A stretch of DNA of 64,000 nt. Origin: Edaphochlamys debaryana. Taxonomy: Eukaryota > Chlorophyta > Chlorophyceae > Chlamydomonadales. The translations under genes were made by a program, and so were the position numbers. The stretch is from contig JAEHOE010000137.1 in the NCBI GenBank assembly GCA_016858145.1, forward strand, positions 248,001 through 312,000, in the 5' to 3' direction. Below are positions 1-12,364 of this stretch, in pieces. The first letter of the stretch is position 1. Each line of letters begins with the position of its first letter. The notes under the pieces are model-generated. The model made no database searches. It had not been told where the DNA came from and was given only the letters and a program-made list of their open reading frames with translations.

Positions 1-661
1 TGCGGGAGTGGCTGCACCGAACGCAGGAGACCGGGCTGAGACGCTGAGCGCCCTCCTCTGAACAACCGCAGGGTTTGGTCACGGCCTTTCGTTCGTCGTC
101 GACACCACCCCTGAGCGCATGCGTACCGTATGTAGCCCCCATAGTCAGGCCCCCTTGCCCCTACCTAGCACCTCCGCAGGGCCGACTTCAAGCCTCCGCA
201 TCTACCGGTAGTGTCTGGGGCCATGTCCACGCCTGCAACCCCAATCTGCCCGGACAAAGCCGGACGTTGCCCTTTCCCAACACGCCTGCCTGTTCTCTTC
301 TAAAAGGCCGATCCCCATCCAGAGAGCTCCTGGCCCCCTGGCCAAGACGGTTCCTAGGCGCCTGGCCCATGCGTCGGGCATATGTGGTTGAACGCATACT
401 CAGCGCCGCATCAACCGATCACATGTCTCCAGTCCGTGTCCCGCCGCCTGCACCTGCACTTCTACTCCCTAAGACCCTGCCGTCCCCTCGGCAACCCACG
501 AGCCCCGCCTCATGCTATTGCAGCAAGCAGCGCTGACAACTTGTAGAGGCGTTGCCACTTGGGCCCGCGTCTTCCTTCATTGCTGCCCGACGCCCGACAC
601 TCACCGCCTCCTCATTGCCCCAGATGCATCTCACTGTCCGCGTTGCCTCTGCCAGGGCATG
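1..661. other. No supported gene; probable 3' UTR/downstream region
   Basis: Both strands were read and no exon with credible splice sites or a recognisable protein was found. Open frames here are GC-driven and begin at non-ATG codons. The right part is probably the 3' UTR of the minus-strand gene whose stop is at 664-662. No TGTAA signal is visible for it in this stretch. Confidence 0.4.
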
Positions 662-2783
662 CTACCGTTTCGTGAGCGCGAGCGTGAGGCGCCGCTTGGC
701 GCGGCTCCACTTGGCTCCGGACGTGTCGTCCACCACGGGGCAAGGGAGCGACAGCTGTCGGGGGCAAGGGAGGCGGAAGCAAGTGGGGGGCTGCTGAGAG
801 ACGGAACTGTGTGCCCGCAGCAGAACGCGGCGTGGAGGGAAGGGAGGGGATCATCCCAGGCGTTCGCCTGACGCTACGCCCCACCGACCGACGCACGCCG
901 ACCCGCCTGCAAGGGTCCCCGCACGTGGTTGTAAATCCCGCCAAGGTTGCGTTTCCTGCGCCTCCCGGGTCCCGGCGCCCACCCGTGTGCGCTTCTCCCA
1001 CCCTCTGAGCCTCAGGCAGAACCTACCAGCGCCACCCGGCCCCGTCTTCCCCCAAGTTAACAGCCCAGGCCCCACCTGCAGACGGTACTTGCCGGGCACC
1101 GACAGCCGCAGCTCGCCGCCGCCCAGCCAAACCTCCACCTCCCCCGGGCCCTCCACTTCGGGAAGGACCACCGCCACCTCCAGGCTCCCCTTGCCGCCCC
1201 CTGCGTTGCAGCCGCCACCCGGCGTCCCGGCCTCCTCTGCCGCTGGCGGCAGGTCGCGTAGCGAGTACGCAGGCTCCCTTAGGGTGGGAGCTGTCGCGGC
1301 AGGAAGCGCTCCCGTGGATCCTGCCGCGGAACTGGAGGATCCAGATCCAGGTGGTCCGGCGCCGGGCCCGGATTCTTCGCTGATGTCGTACAGCGCGGTA
1401 CCAGCTGCGGCTGCAGCGCCCGAGGTCTGCTGGGCTCTGGAGCGGACGGGGGCGACTGCCTCCTCCAGCAGGCGTGAGAGGGACGACATGTCGCCTGATG
1501 CCGCCCCGCCCGAGGGAGCTGGGCCCGCTCCCGCAGTCCCGCCTGCACCCGCCGCCAGGGCGCTGCCCCGGCCCGCCGCTGCCTGCACGGTGCAGGTCCG
1601 GGAACGCCATGTTTGAAGGAGGGGCATCGATAACCCATGCTATCCAGCTGGCTTGTCAGTGCCTGAAGGGTGCACCGGCCAGCCCCGCCGGCCAGACCCC
1701 TTCGGTGGCGGGGCAGGGCGTGGGCGCCCTGGGCGCCCCGGCCGTTCCCATGTGCCCCTCGTCTCGACGGCTGAAGCGACTCAACGCAGTCGCGCATGCA
1801 AAGCATTGCCATGCCACGCCCACGCCCGGGGCCCATACTTGATCAAGCAAAGCCATGAGCTCATGGACTCCAAGGAGGGGTGCCTCCCTCTATGCTATCT
1901 GACCCCCACCTGCACCGGCCCTCCGAACCCCCTCACTCAAGCCGTACACCGAGGGCAGCAAGACGTATCTGATGCCTCGATCTGCCTCTTGATCTGGGAC
2001 CACGCTGCGCCCACGCCAGGCCCACGTGTGCCCCACCTGCAGTTCGTCCAGTTGGCGCAGCGTGGCCTCCGCATTGGCGCCCGTCAGAGCATCCGGGCCC
2101 AGGTGCACGAACTTGGCATTTCCGCCGGGAGCATCACTGGGCCAATCGTGCACAAGTGAGAGGGCACAGTGAGGCAGGCAGCCGAGGCAGGGGCCTGTGC
2201 GCAGCCTGCAGCTGATGTATGCAGAGGCTGCCCCAAGGGGCTTCGCTAGTCGGCTCAACCTTCGTAACCCCTCACCTCACAGCGAAGTCTTTGCCGCCTT
2301 CAAACTTGCCATCACCCCGGCTGCTGACGCTTGTGCCCGCGCCTTTGAGTGCGCCCTCCAGGGCTGCCGCAAAGTTGAAGCCACCCGCGCTCTGGCCCTT
2401 GGGCTTGCCGCTGGTCCCGACCTGGGATCCAGTGGGCCCCCCGCGGCCGCTTGTGCTCGCGCCGTCCCCGCCACGCGGCGGATGGGGGGGCTCTTCCCGT
2501 GCTTTGCCTGTGGAGGTTGTTGGCTGCGTGGAGTGTTTGAAGTCGACCCTGCAAGGCAGGGATGCGCGGTTAAGGCGTTGGGGGCGCACGGGGCGCGGTT
2601 TGGGGTCGTTGTGGCGACGCCGCGTATCAAGGCAAGCCGGCGGCGTACTCACTGTGTGAAGAGCACTTTGCCCCTCAGCTCCTCGGGCAGAGCGGACGCA
2701 GGAGGCAGGTCAAACACGCGAAGGTACTCGACGGATGGTGGGGGCAGGGCTGGGGCACTGGCCGGGCCCACTGCTGCAGACAT
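662..2783 (-). CDS. PIH1-family protein with C-terminal CS-like domain (dynein/R2TP assembly type)
   Basis: Five exons, 5' to 3': 2783-2653, 2548-2276, 2136-2037, 1582-1076, 754-662. Phases agree at every junction and give about 367 residues. The C-terminus has the beta-sandwich pattern of PIH1 CS domains (SLEVAVVLPEVEG, LRLSVPGKYRLQ, then LSLPCPVVDD and LTLALTKR just before the stop). Known family members (PIH1D1, DNAAF2/PF13, DNAAF6/TWI1, MOT48) act as HSP90 co-chaperone adaptors in R2TP-type complexes and in cytoplasmic preassembly of axonemal dynein. The first three exons (about 168 residues) do not show the N-terminal PIH1 core, so the exact subfamily is open; the last exon is most like TWI1/PIH1D3. 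An in-frame ATG at 2963 would add 60 residues; 2783 was chosen because the extension looks like 5' UTR. It is transcribed divergently from the PRMT7 gene. Confidence 0.6.
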
Positions 2784-3030
2784 GGCGACCAGCTTGATTT
2801 TTATTTGAATGTTCTGTGTGCGCTCTCGTTGAAACGATTCATTGTCGAAACGGGCCCATCGCAGCATTCGCTCGTTCATCGCGACTTGCCCCAACAACTT
2901 GAGGAATTGAGGTAGCTCTGAAACATTTGTGCTTGCCGATTGACCCTGTTTAGTGCTGGCCAAGTACTATTGCCGGAAAGCCGGCTCACTCAGCGCGAAA
3001 AGCCCTTCGTAGCTTGCGCGAGGGTTACAT
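2784..3030. promoter_or_regulatory. Divergent promoter region, PIH1-like / PRMT7-like
   Basis: The two chosen start codons face away from each other 247 bp apart, so both promoters and 5' UTRs must lie here or overlap the first exons. It is less GC-rich than the flanking exons. No clear TATA box was picked out. Confidence 0.45.
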
Positions 3031-6000
3031 ATGCTCTTGCTTGCTAGTCGACAAAGCTGCTACCGTCTCGCGTCTAATCGCGCGCCGTCCGCCGCCGCGC
3101 CGCTTGCACTGCTGCGCATCGCGAGCCGCGACGCACCGCTGCGGCTCGTTCAGGCGAGGGGAATGTTCGTCCAAAAGATAAACCCTCTCACGGGAGAGGC
3201 CGACTGGGTGCTGGTGAACGATCCAGGTGCGGGACCGGGGTGGGGGGGCGGCGGGGGCACGGGAAGGGGTGGGTAAAGGGGGGAGCACGCCTCCGATGAG
3301 ACGGTTTCCGGTCTGTCAAGGCTGCTCTGTGAGGCTGCTGTGCCCTGGGCCTACAATCAGTGGTTGCGGAACATATGGGTCGGGCATCTGGCGGCGGCAA
3401 GAACGGCGGCTGGGACACAGACGGGACCGGCCTGCAGCCCTGCACACCGTCGGCGCCTGAGCCAAGGCAGACACCCTACATGTACCCCCCCAATGTAGCC
3501 CCCAATGTACTGAAAGAGTGCCCCGCGCACCACACGCCGCATCTCCACTGATCCACACCACTACTCGTACTACCCCAAAGGCTGACCGGCTAGTCACCGC
3601 GCCTCCGACTCCCTGGCTCATGCGAGCAGCCCTTCACTACCAGCCCAAACACACCAGCGCCACACCACCGCTCCGCCCATGCCCCGGCAGGCCTGGGCGA
3701 CGAGGATGACGCCTCCGCGGACCTCGTCGCCACCAGCTCCTACCTGGACATGCTGACAGACTCTCGGCGCAACGCGGCGTACGCGGGTGGGTCGAAAGCA
3801 GCGTAATGTTGAAGGGGCGTGCTTTGCATCTGGTCCTGGCTTGACGGATTGGGGCGTTGGGGCGCGGCGTGGCGTGGTGTGAAGTGGGCGACTGGGCATG
3901 CGGTGTGGGGCTGCGTTTCCGTGCCACGCTGATCAACATCGCCCCCGTGGATGCGGGTTGTTGCTGGGTGACCATCGCCTTGCTCCGCGCCCCGCGCCCC
4001 GGGGTTGGCCCGACCTGCTTGGGGCGACGGTCCCGATGTCTCTTGCCCATCGCCCGACATCCCTCCTCCATCATCGCGCCCCTTAATCTCCCTTCCATCC
4101 CCGCAGCCGCGCTCCGCCGCGTCATCCCCGCCAAGCAGCGCGCCGCCACCGCCGCCGCCGCCGCCACGCCCGCCTCCGGGGCTGCGGCGCCGGCGGCTGA
4201 GGGCTCTGCGGCGGCAGCCGTGGCCACAGCCCAGGGCGTGCGGGTTTTGGACATTGGCACAGGCACAGGCCTGCTAGCGATGCTGGCGGCACGGGCGCTG
4301 GGGGTGCAGACCGCGGCACCGGTTGAAGGCGCGGCGGCGGCGGCAGAAGGGGGGAAAGAGGGGGGGGAGAGGGGCCAGGAGGGCGCGGGGAAAGCCCCCA
4401 CCGCCCCCCTGGATGCGCCCGTTGTGGCGTGCGAGGTGTTTCCACCCATGCAGGTGGGCCGGGGAGGAGGGGGAGACGGGGAAGGGGGGAGACGGGGAAG
4501 GCGGGCCGTGGGGACCTCTAGAAGGGGAAGGGGGGGGCACAACGGGCCAACCCCTCGATCCGCACAACAGGGGACCAGTTGACGAGGAGAGCACAGCCAG
4601 AGGCCTGTTCCGTGACCGTATCTGCGTTGCTCGCTCCACGCAGACGCTCGCACGCCGCGTCATCGCTTCCAACGGTCTGGCTGGGGCCATTCGGTTGGTT
4701 GACAAACGTTCGGACGAGATCAAACTGCAAACCGCCGCGGCAACCGCCGCCCCTGCGGGCGACAGCACGGCGGGGCGACAGGCGGCGGCGCGCGCAAAGC
4801 TGGCAGCGGCGGCGGCCGGGGGCGCGGCAAACCTCGAGCCGGATATGTCTGAGAAGGTGAGAATGAAAGTATCGTTGAAAATGTGGGGCTGTGTCACAAG
4901 GACGTCGGCGTTCCGGTTCCGGTTCCGTCGACAGTGGTATCATCTTTCCTCACAGTATACACCCATCCGCTTGAGCCTGCATGCCATTTCCTATCGCCCC
5001 ATATCCATCCCACGTTTCCTGTTCAGGTGGACGTAATTGTCACCGAGATCTTTGACTCTGAGCTGCTGGGTGAGGGCATGGTGCCCACCATGCGTCACGC
5101 GGTGCAGCACCTGCTCAAGGCAAGGGAGGGGGAAGGGGGAGGGCGGAGCAGGGGGCTGAGGACGACGGGTTTTGTTCGCTGCTTGCTCACGGCAAAGCGG
5201 CATTGGGAAGGGGGTGGGTAGCGGCAGGACGGGCGAACGAGGAGGTCCGACTAATGGGGCCCTCACGCCGCTTGGGGGAGAGGAGGGGGGATACGTGACT
5301 CGCGACCGACGGTGCCAAGCGTGCGATTGCGTTGTTTAGATGGCTGGAACAATGCTGCGTCTTTGTTCTCTCGTGCCAACGGCTCTCTCATTACGCCGCA
5401 CGCCCGCAGGAGGGGGGCGCCGTCATCCCCGCCACCTCCCGCCTGTACGGCCAACTACTGCAGTGCCCGCTCATGGCCAACATGACCGGTGCGTGGTTGG
5501 CGCTTGACGGTTAGCGGCTTAGACGCACAACGTGTCTGCGAGAGCCCAACTTGATGCCTGTCCTCGTTCACCCCGATCCACGACCTATGCTTAGGCCTCC
5601 GAAGCGCCGCCGACGGCTCCGCCGCCACCCCCTGGTCTGGCCCCGACGGCGCCGCCGCCGCCGCCAATCACGTGCTGGGCACCCTCGCGGCCATGGACGC
5701 CGCCGCCAGGGAGGCATTCTACAAAGGGGATGAGCTGTACGAGGTACGATCATGGATCTGGTCTGCCGTACTGCTCGTTCTGAGTGAATGGGGTTGACGG
5801 GAGCGGCCGAGGCGGAGGAAGCGCTTGCAGGCTGATGCTAGTGCGGCCTGGTGCACCCAAACAGCAGAGGAGTAGGAGAGGTATTACAAGGCTAGGCACG
5901 TGCACGCACGCATCATCCACCGCGGCTCTTCCATCCTCGGGGCCGTCCCCCATGTCAGCCCCGGGGCCAGCAGCGCGCGCACAGAGAGCCCCACGGCGGC

Positions 6001-9000
6001 ACCGCCGGCCGCCGCCCGGCCGGGTCTCCGGACCTGGGCGGGTGCGTGGCGGCAGGGGCTGCCCCACCCCTGCCGCCCGCGGCTGGCGGCGCAACAGCTC
6101 TGCCCTCGTTTCACTCTCCATCCGTCACTCCACGGCATCCAGCCTCTTGCACAACTGCCTTGCTCTAGAGACCGAAATTACCAGCCCAGTGCCTTGGTTT
6201 GGGGCTTTCAACTCTCTAGTCCTTTCCTTGAACTCTGCCTCTCTTCTCTCTCCCCCTGGCCCAGTGCCTTGGTTTGGGTCTTCAAAATTCAGCCCCTTTG
6301 CTCAAGCCCGGCCCCGCCTCTCGCTTCCCCTGGCATGACGCAGGTCCGCGAGATGCACGTGGACCTTCTCACCTCCTCCTCGGCCCCCGCCTCCTCCTCT
6401 TCCCCTGCCGCCTCCGCCCCTGCCCCCGGCTCCGGCTCGCCCCTGCTGGTGCCCCTGTCCGAGCCCTTCCCCGTCTTCGACTTCGACTGGGCGGCGCCGC
6501 CCCCCGCCTCGGGCCGCAAGGCCACCATACAGGTGCGTGGGCCCAAGGGCCGGCTCACGAGGTGATTGGAACGTTGGTGAGAGTGACAGGCGCAGCACCG
6601 ACCCGGCTGCAGCCCCGGCTGCCAGGCGTTTGCTGCCTGGCGTAGCTTTGCCGGCTTGGCGTGATGGGACCTCCCACGGCTTTGTTCGCCCTGCTTGGCT
6701 CGCACAATGGACTCAGATGTAGCCACAACTCGCACAAAGGACGGGGCAGAGCCAGACCAGCGCAGCACCGACCCAGACGTAGCCACAAGTGCGACATGAG
6801 CGCTTCCTGGCGTGGCCTTGCCTGCCTGGCATAATGGTCCCTTCCACGGCTTGCCTTCCTCCAACGCAGGTCCCCGTCACAGCGGATGGTACGGCCCACG
6901 CTGTACTGCTATGGTGGCAGTTGGGCATGACTAAAGAGGGGCCAGCAGAGGCGGCAGAATCTGGATCTGGATCCGGCGAGGGGCCGGCGCTGCTGCTGAG
7001 CACAGCGCCCGAGTGGGTGCAGGGGCGGCCGGAGGCGGGCGGCGACGGGGGCCCGCTGGGCGGCTTCGAGCAGCGCTGGAGGGACCACTGGAAGCAGTGC
7101 TGGGCGCAGGTGAGGGTAGGCGGGAGGTGGGCGAGAGCGCACGGCTGAAGTGACCTTGAGTAACGGCTGTTGGGAGTTTGAGGTGCTCCACGCCGCATGG
7201 CCATTGCTTCCCTTCCGCACGCGCACGCGCACGCCACCACTGCCTGATAACGACGTTACCCCGCAACCTTCGCCCTCCCCAGCTCACCCCCGAGGCCCCC
7301 GCCCTCCGCGCCGGCGACTCCGTGTCCCTCCGCTTCGAGCACGACGACCTCAACGTCCGCACCCGCATGCTCGGAGCGCACCTGGCCTCCACCCCCACCT
7401 CCACCTCCACCTCCACCCCTGCTGCCGGCCCCGCCTCCACCCCGACCCCCGCTTCGTCTCAAGTCCAAGCCGGGGCGGCAGGCGAGGCCGGGGCCTACGC
7501 CGGGCCCCACGCCGGGCCCCACGGGGCCCACCCCACGGCCCACGCCAAGGAGGTGCTGGCGGCGCTGCGGGCGGAGGCGGCGCAGTCGGCCCGGCTCATG
7601 CCACTGCTCAACTGCCTTGCACCGCAGGTGGGGGGGGGCTGGGGGGGGGCGGTTGTGGGGGCAATTGTGGGGACCCTCGGGGGCCTTGACAGCGGCTGAG
7701 GCTGCGGCTCGGCGGCGTGCTGCCTGCGGGGCTGTGAGCAGCAACGCGGGTGTGGCAATGAGGGAGGGTTGCCTTCCGGAGCAGAGAGCTCGGGTCCTCC
7801 CTCCGGCATCTCCTCCCAATCGACTCTGTTGCTCCAGACAACCACCCGCTCCCCGCCCTTCGTACCACCACCACCCGCCCCTACCCTCCGCACCCCCTCC
7901 CCTTCGTTGCTCCTGACCCCACCTGTTTCCCTCTCCCCACCCTCCCCCCGCCCCTACACTCTGCACCCCTCCCCAGGCGCTGCTCCAGCTGGGCGACCGC
8001 CCCCGCCTGGCCTCCTTCGGCCGCGCGCTGCAGGCGGCCCTCGACTCGGCAGCTTCCGCCTCCTCTTCTCCCTCCCCTTCCGCCGCCCCCGGTGCCGAGG
8101 TGGTGGTGGTGGACGGGAGCCTGGCGCTGGGGCTGCTGGCGGCCACACACCCGGGCGTGGCCAGCGTCACACTGCTGCAGGTGGGCAGGCGCGGGCGGGG
8201 CGGTATAGGGCATTGGGCAGGGCTTCAGGACGCTCCAGGTCCGGCCCCGGCCCGGCCCAGTCGACGGATGAGGCGGTGAGGGTTCCTTTCGTTGAATCGC
8301 CTCCCCTGCCAGCTGGCCACTGCAAACCCTTGCCATCCGCACAGGTCCACCACAGGTTCTTACCCGCCCCTCCACCCCCGCCCCCCGCAGGAGTCCTCCA
8401 TGGCCGCGGGCGAGTGGCTGACAGCCGCCGCCGAGCGCCTGGGCGTCGCATCCAAGATCCGGTCGGTGCGCGCCGAGGCCTACTTCAAGCGCCTGGCGGC
8501 TCGGCCCTCCGCCGCCGCCGCCACCGCCTCTGCTCCCGCCGCGTCGGGTGCCACGGCCACGGCGACGGCCGGGTCGGCGGAGGCCTCCACTTCGGGCGCC
8601 GTCGCCACCGCCGTCGCCGCCCCCGTTGCCGCCGCCGGCCCGGTTCCGCTGGTTCTGGCGGCTGAGCCGTATTACTCTGAGTTCGAGCAGCTCGTGCCCT
8701 GGGCGCACCTCAAGTGAGATGACGGGACGCAAGCGTGCTTGTGCTTGCTTATGCGCGCTGTGTTGCTGGGTCCTGCCCTGGGGCCGCATGTGTGGGGTTG
8801 CCAAGCCCGGAAAGGTGCTGATGCTGCACGTTTAAGCTGACGGGGGACAGGGGGGACGGGGGACAGGGGGGCGCGGAGCCCCAAGCCGGCACCCTCCTGC
8901 ACCGCCCCGGAATTGCGCCGGCCAGCCCTGCCCTTGCCCCTGACCTCTGCAACTTTATGACCTCTGTCTCCGTCCCCTCCTCCTGCCAACTGTGCCCTGC

Positions 9001-10046
9001 CCCAGGTTCTGGCGGGACTTTGACGTCATCCGAGACGCCACCGCCGGCAAGGCCAAGGGGGCCAAGGGCGCAGGGGCCAAGGGCGGTGCCGCTGCGGCCG
9101 GCGCCGCAGGCGGGGCGCAGGGGCCGCGGCCCGTGGCTTGCTTCCCCTCGGGCGCTCGGCTGATGGCAGCGGCGGCTTCGCTCCCGGAGCTGTGGCGGAC
9201 GCGCTGCGCCCTGGGTGAGTGAGGAGCACGGCTGGTGCATGTGCCTGTCCGGGAAGAGTGACGAGGACCTGAGGCTTCGCGCAGGCATGCGTTAACTGCC
9301 TCTTCCTTCGCCCCGTGCGGTTTGCTCGCCCCGGGTACTGGGATGCCGCCCGTACCGTTTCCGACACCAACCGGGCCCCGTTGCTTGTCGCCTCCGCTGC
9401 AGACAACATCGAGGGCCTGGACCTTTCGACTGCCAATGCCGTACTCGGGGTGGTTGGCGGCGAGGACGAGCCCGGGGCGGAGGGCGGGAGCAAGGAGGGC
9501 GCCGAGCCTAGCGGCAAGGACAAGGGCCAGGGCCAGGGCAAGAGCAAGGGAGGCAATGCTTCTGGCTCGGGCGACGATGACGAGGACGTCTGGGGCGATG
9601 ACGATGGGTCAGGCAGCGATGACTCAGCCGGCGGCGGCGGCAAGGGCGCGGCACGGCAGCCGCTGCCGGTCCTGCCGTACAGCATCTGGCAGGCGGGCGG
9701 CGGGTACGAGGAGCTCAGCGAGCGCTCAAAGCTGCTGCGCCTCGACTGCTCGTCCCACCTGGACGACGTGGAGGGCGGCGCCGTACTAACCGCCGTACGG
9801 CCTGGCGTTTGCCACGCTGTCGTGCTGTGGATGGACTACGATCTGTCTCCGCCGTCTGGATCTGGCCGGTCGGAGCTGTCTGTGACCACGGGCCCGCTTC
9901 CCAACGGCGGCCCAACCGCCGCGGTGCAGGGCGTGTACCTGCTGCGTAAGCCGTACGAGGTGAAGCCCGGATCTCGGATCCACGTGGAGGCGAACTTCGA
10001 CGGCCTGGATGCGGACATCGCGGTTGACGTGATGCTGCTGCCGTGA
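3031..10046 (+). CDS. PRMT7: Protein arginine N-methyltransferase 7 homologue
   Basis: Fourteen exons: 3031-3226, 3691-3786, 4107-4453, 4644-4856, 5027-5119, 5410-5488, 5595-5743, 6344-6532, 6870-7109, 7283-7627, 7977-8180, 8391-8713, 9006-9214, 9403-10046; about 1108 residues. PRMT7 monomethylates arginine, using S-adenosylmethionine, in histones and RNA-binding proteins. Visible landmarks are the SAM motif VLDIGTGTG near residue 144, the post-I acidic site VVACEVF, and the double-E loop TEIFDSELLGEG with Glu291 and Glu300. The PRMT7 beta-barrel follows (LSEPFPVFDFDW; VPVTADGTAHAVLLWW; WRDHW), then a degenerate second methyltransferase half to the stop. Animal PRMT7 is near 690 residues; the excess is Ala/Gly/Ser-rich inserts in both halves. 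The first 44 residues resemble an organelle presequence; ATG 3163 (MFVQKINPLTGE) would give the canonical N-terminus. Intron 5 needs a GC donor (AAG/GCAAGG at 5120). Confidence 0.88.
6589..6860 (+). repeat. Imperfect direct duplication inside a PRMT7 intron
   Basis: Two intronic blocks (about 6589-6690 and 6758-6860) both start with GCGCAGCACCGACCC or a close variant and share TCCCACGGCTT and GTAGCCACAA-type words. The second ends next to the real splice acceptor at 6869. This looks like a local tandem duplication that has since diverged. Confidence 0.45.
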
Positions 10047-11642
10047 TGCATGGAAAGCGGGGTCCCATGAGGGGTGACTGGGGGATGCGCGCGATTCGGC
10101 CGCACGCAGGGCCGCACGTTCGGCCATACGCCGGAAGAGCGGGGCAACTTGGGAATATGGGAGTGGGGGAATCTGCAAGTCGCGCGCAGAGGAAGGCGAG
10201 TTGGCACGCTGGCGGCAGGGGTAGCCGGGCGTGGTGGAAATGGGTGGAACGACGACTGAGCGGGCGTGAGCCATGTTGGCCCGATGGGGCTGGCGTGGCT
10301 TACGGGAGCGGTGCTGGCCGTGTTTACCTGGCATGGGCAGGGTTTGCAAGCAAGGGATGATATCTAGTACGCCCCTGATCTAGTATACAGCAGGCTGGTG
10401 GAGAGGAAGCGTGTGGACTGGCAGACAATGCGGGTCCAAGGCCTGCATCAGGCTGCAGGCGTGGGGCTCCAGTGTCCTCGGAGCGCCGCAGTAGTTCATG
10501 TCATGGAAAGGCCGACGGCGTCTTGCTGGACAGACGGGCAGGCAGGGCTTGCGTGCAGGAAGCTGGGGATGAGACTTCGCAGTTCCGCTCGTACCTCGCT
10601 CTTACGGCTTTGTGCTTGTTAACTTAGCCCAGAGCAATGGATACAGGCCTGCCAGCCAGCTCTTGCCCTTCCCCCGTCACGCGGGACTGGCAGCTCGTCG
10701 GCCCGTCTGCTCGTCCACCCGGTGGCCCCACAAGCCACAGCGGCGGAGGCCCCTCCCTGCCCCACACACAGCTTTCATGCCCCTACTTGGCCGCAGGCTC
10801 CCGTGATCCTACGTGGCCTAGGAGCGCCGGCAAGGAGAGGCCCCGAGCTCACACAAAGACTGCAATGGGTTCTGCAAGCCAGTTCCGAACAGAGACAGGT
10901 CTTGCGCTTTCACCCCTCATTTGCAAAGCGAGGCAGCAGGGCTACACCACCATGCCCAGGGCTGAACGAAGCGGCAGCACCCGGCTGCTCACAGGTCCAC
11001 GTCTAGGAGAGATGGACCACTGAGTGGAAGTGGGCTGCGCCGTTTCCCAAAGCAGTGCTGCCACACATCTTCGCTGAGTCCTTCATCCATCTGCCGGCTG
11101 CATGATCAGACCAGCAGCATTGACCTCTGCATGGCACGCCCAGCGGGAACGGCTCGCGAGCATCTGAATTTACCGCTTACACACATCCGCCATGCGGCCA
11201 GTCATAGCCACCCTCCTGTCGATAGACAGCCCTGTCCTCCCTAGACACACGCAAACCGTCGTGCAGCACTCTCATGCGCGGCAGAGCGTGCGCATACCCA
11301 AACTCCGCGCTCACCAAGTCCGATATGCAAAGCCTAGCGTGCCAGTCCGGCGTGCCGAAACACACACGCGGCCGTGTGACCCCCTCGCCCGCACGATATG
11401 AGCCACATCGAAGCGGGAGCAGCAGTCCCTCATCTACCTATGACGTAAATGGCAACCCAGTAGCCAACGCCACTACCCCTGCGCATCGTCGCCCGCATGG
11501 CCGACTCCACGCTCCATCGCCGCTCAGGGACAACGGTGCAAAACTTGTCCCCAATTGACTGGAGCTAACGACGCGCCAGCGAGCGGGGCGCGCCGCCGTG
11601 TTGACTGAATGCGCCCGCGACCGCCTCCGAGCCACCACAAAT
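10047..11642. other. Convergent intergenic region (two 3' UTRs)
   Basis: About 1.6 kb between the stops of the PRMT7 gene (+) and the plastid L19 gene (-). No exon with credible coding content was found on either strand. It should contain both 3' UTRs. A minus-strand TGTAA is at 11181-11177. Confidence 0.5.
11177..11181 (-). terminator. Candidate poly(A) signal TGTAA for plastid L19 gene
   Basis: TGTAA on the minus strand, about 460 nt beyond the L19 stop. TGTAA is the usual poly(A) signal in volvocine nuclear genes, and the distance is normal for them. Confidence 0.4.
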
Positions 11643-12101
11643 TTACTTGCCGGCCTTCACGTCCTCCGCGCGGATGCCCACAACCTCCTTGAGGCGAGCA
11701 GACTTGCCGATGCGCTCACGCAGGTAGAAGAGCTTGGCGCGGCGGACGCGGCCACGGCGCACGAACTCAATTTGCTGGACCACCGGCGAGTGGACCGGCA
11801 TCACCAGCTCCACGCCCACGCCTTGGAAGACACGGCGGAAAGTCAGGGTCTTGCTGCTGTCCGAGCCGTGCTCGCCGATAATGACGCCGTCCAGGGTCTG
11901 GGTGCGGGTCTTGCCATTGCCTTCCTGCACGGCCAGGCCAACCTTGACGCTGTCGCCCACGGTAATGGAAGGCAGGTTCGGCTTCAGCTGAGACTTGGCC
12001 AGGTCCTGGCGGAGCGTGTGCAGGCTCATTTTCGCCTGCACCGCCACCACCGGGCGCCGGCCGGCCACGAAGGGCCTGACAGTGGGTCGCGAGGCCAGCA
12101 T
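11643..12101 (-). CDS. PRPL19: Plastid ribosomal protein bL19, nucleus-encoded
   Basis: An intronless 152-codon frame. Residues 1 to about 24 are Arg/Val/Ala-rich and poor in acidic residues, as expected for a chloroplast transit peptide. The rest is a full-length bL19: the [11 protein letters not shown] and [13 protein letters not shown] strands, then [19 protein letters not shown] and the basic [16 protein letters not shown] tail typical of the family. bL19 sits at the 30S-50S interface of the bacterial-type ribosome. The ATG at 12101 is the only one giving a transit peptide of normal length. It starts 263 bp from the divergent V-ATPase gene. GC-rich codon use matches the neighbours. Confidence 0.95.
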   Translation of the reverse strand: MLASRPTVRPFVAGRRPVVAVQAKMSLHTLRQDLAKSQLKPNLPSITVGDSVKVGLAVQEGNGKTRTQTLDGVIIGEHGSDSSKTLTFRRVFQGVGVELVMPVHSPVVQQIEFVRRGRVRRAKLFYLRERIGKSARLKEVVGIRAEDVKAGK

Positions 12102-12364
12102 TTTGGAGCAGCGGCTAAAAGGTCAGCTACTGGGAAGGCAACGGGGTCGGCAGTGAGCTTCCCTGGTGTCTGGTTTGCGGCATGAGGCGCATGGCGCTCA
12201 TGGCTCCGAAGGCCAGGTTTGGCCACCACGCTCCCCCCCTTCCTGCTGCTGTAACCCACGCCTAACCCTGCACGAGTCTGCACCTGCTCTTAATTGTCGC
12301 TTGACTCGCTCCCCGGCCACCGCGCCGATCACCCAACTCCGTCGCTGCAGAAAGACTAGGAAAG
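12102..12364. promoter_or_regulatory. Divergent promoter region, PRPL19 / V-ATPase E
   Basis: A 263-bp gap between two start codons facing away from each other. It must hold both core promoters and 5' UTRs. No specific element could be assigned. Confidence 0.45.

Noticed and set aside
10047..11642. Possible transposon remnant or small gene in the 1.6-kb convergent gap
   Set aside because: No terminal repeats, no reverse transcriptase or transposase motifs and no spliceable coding exons were seen. Two 3' UTRs explain it.
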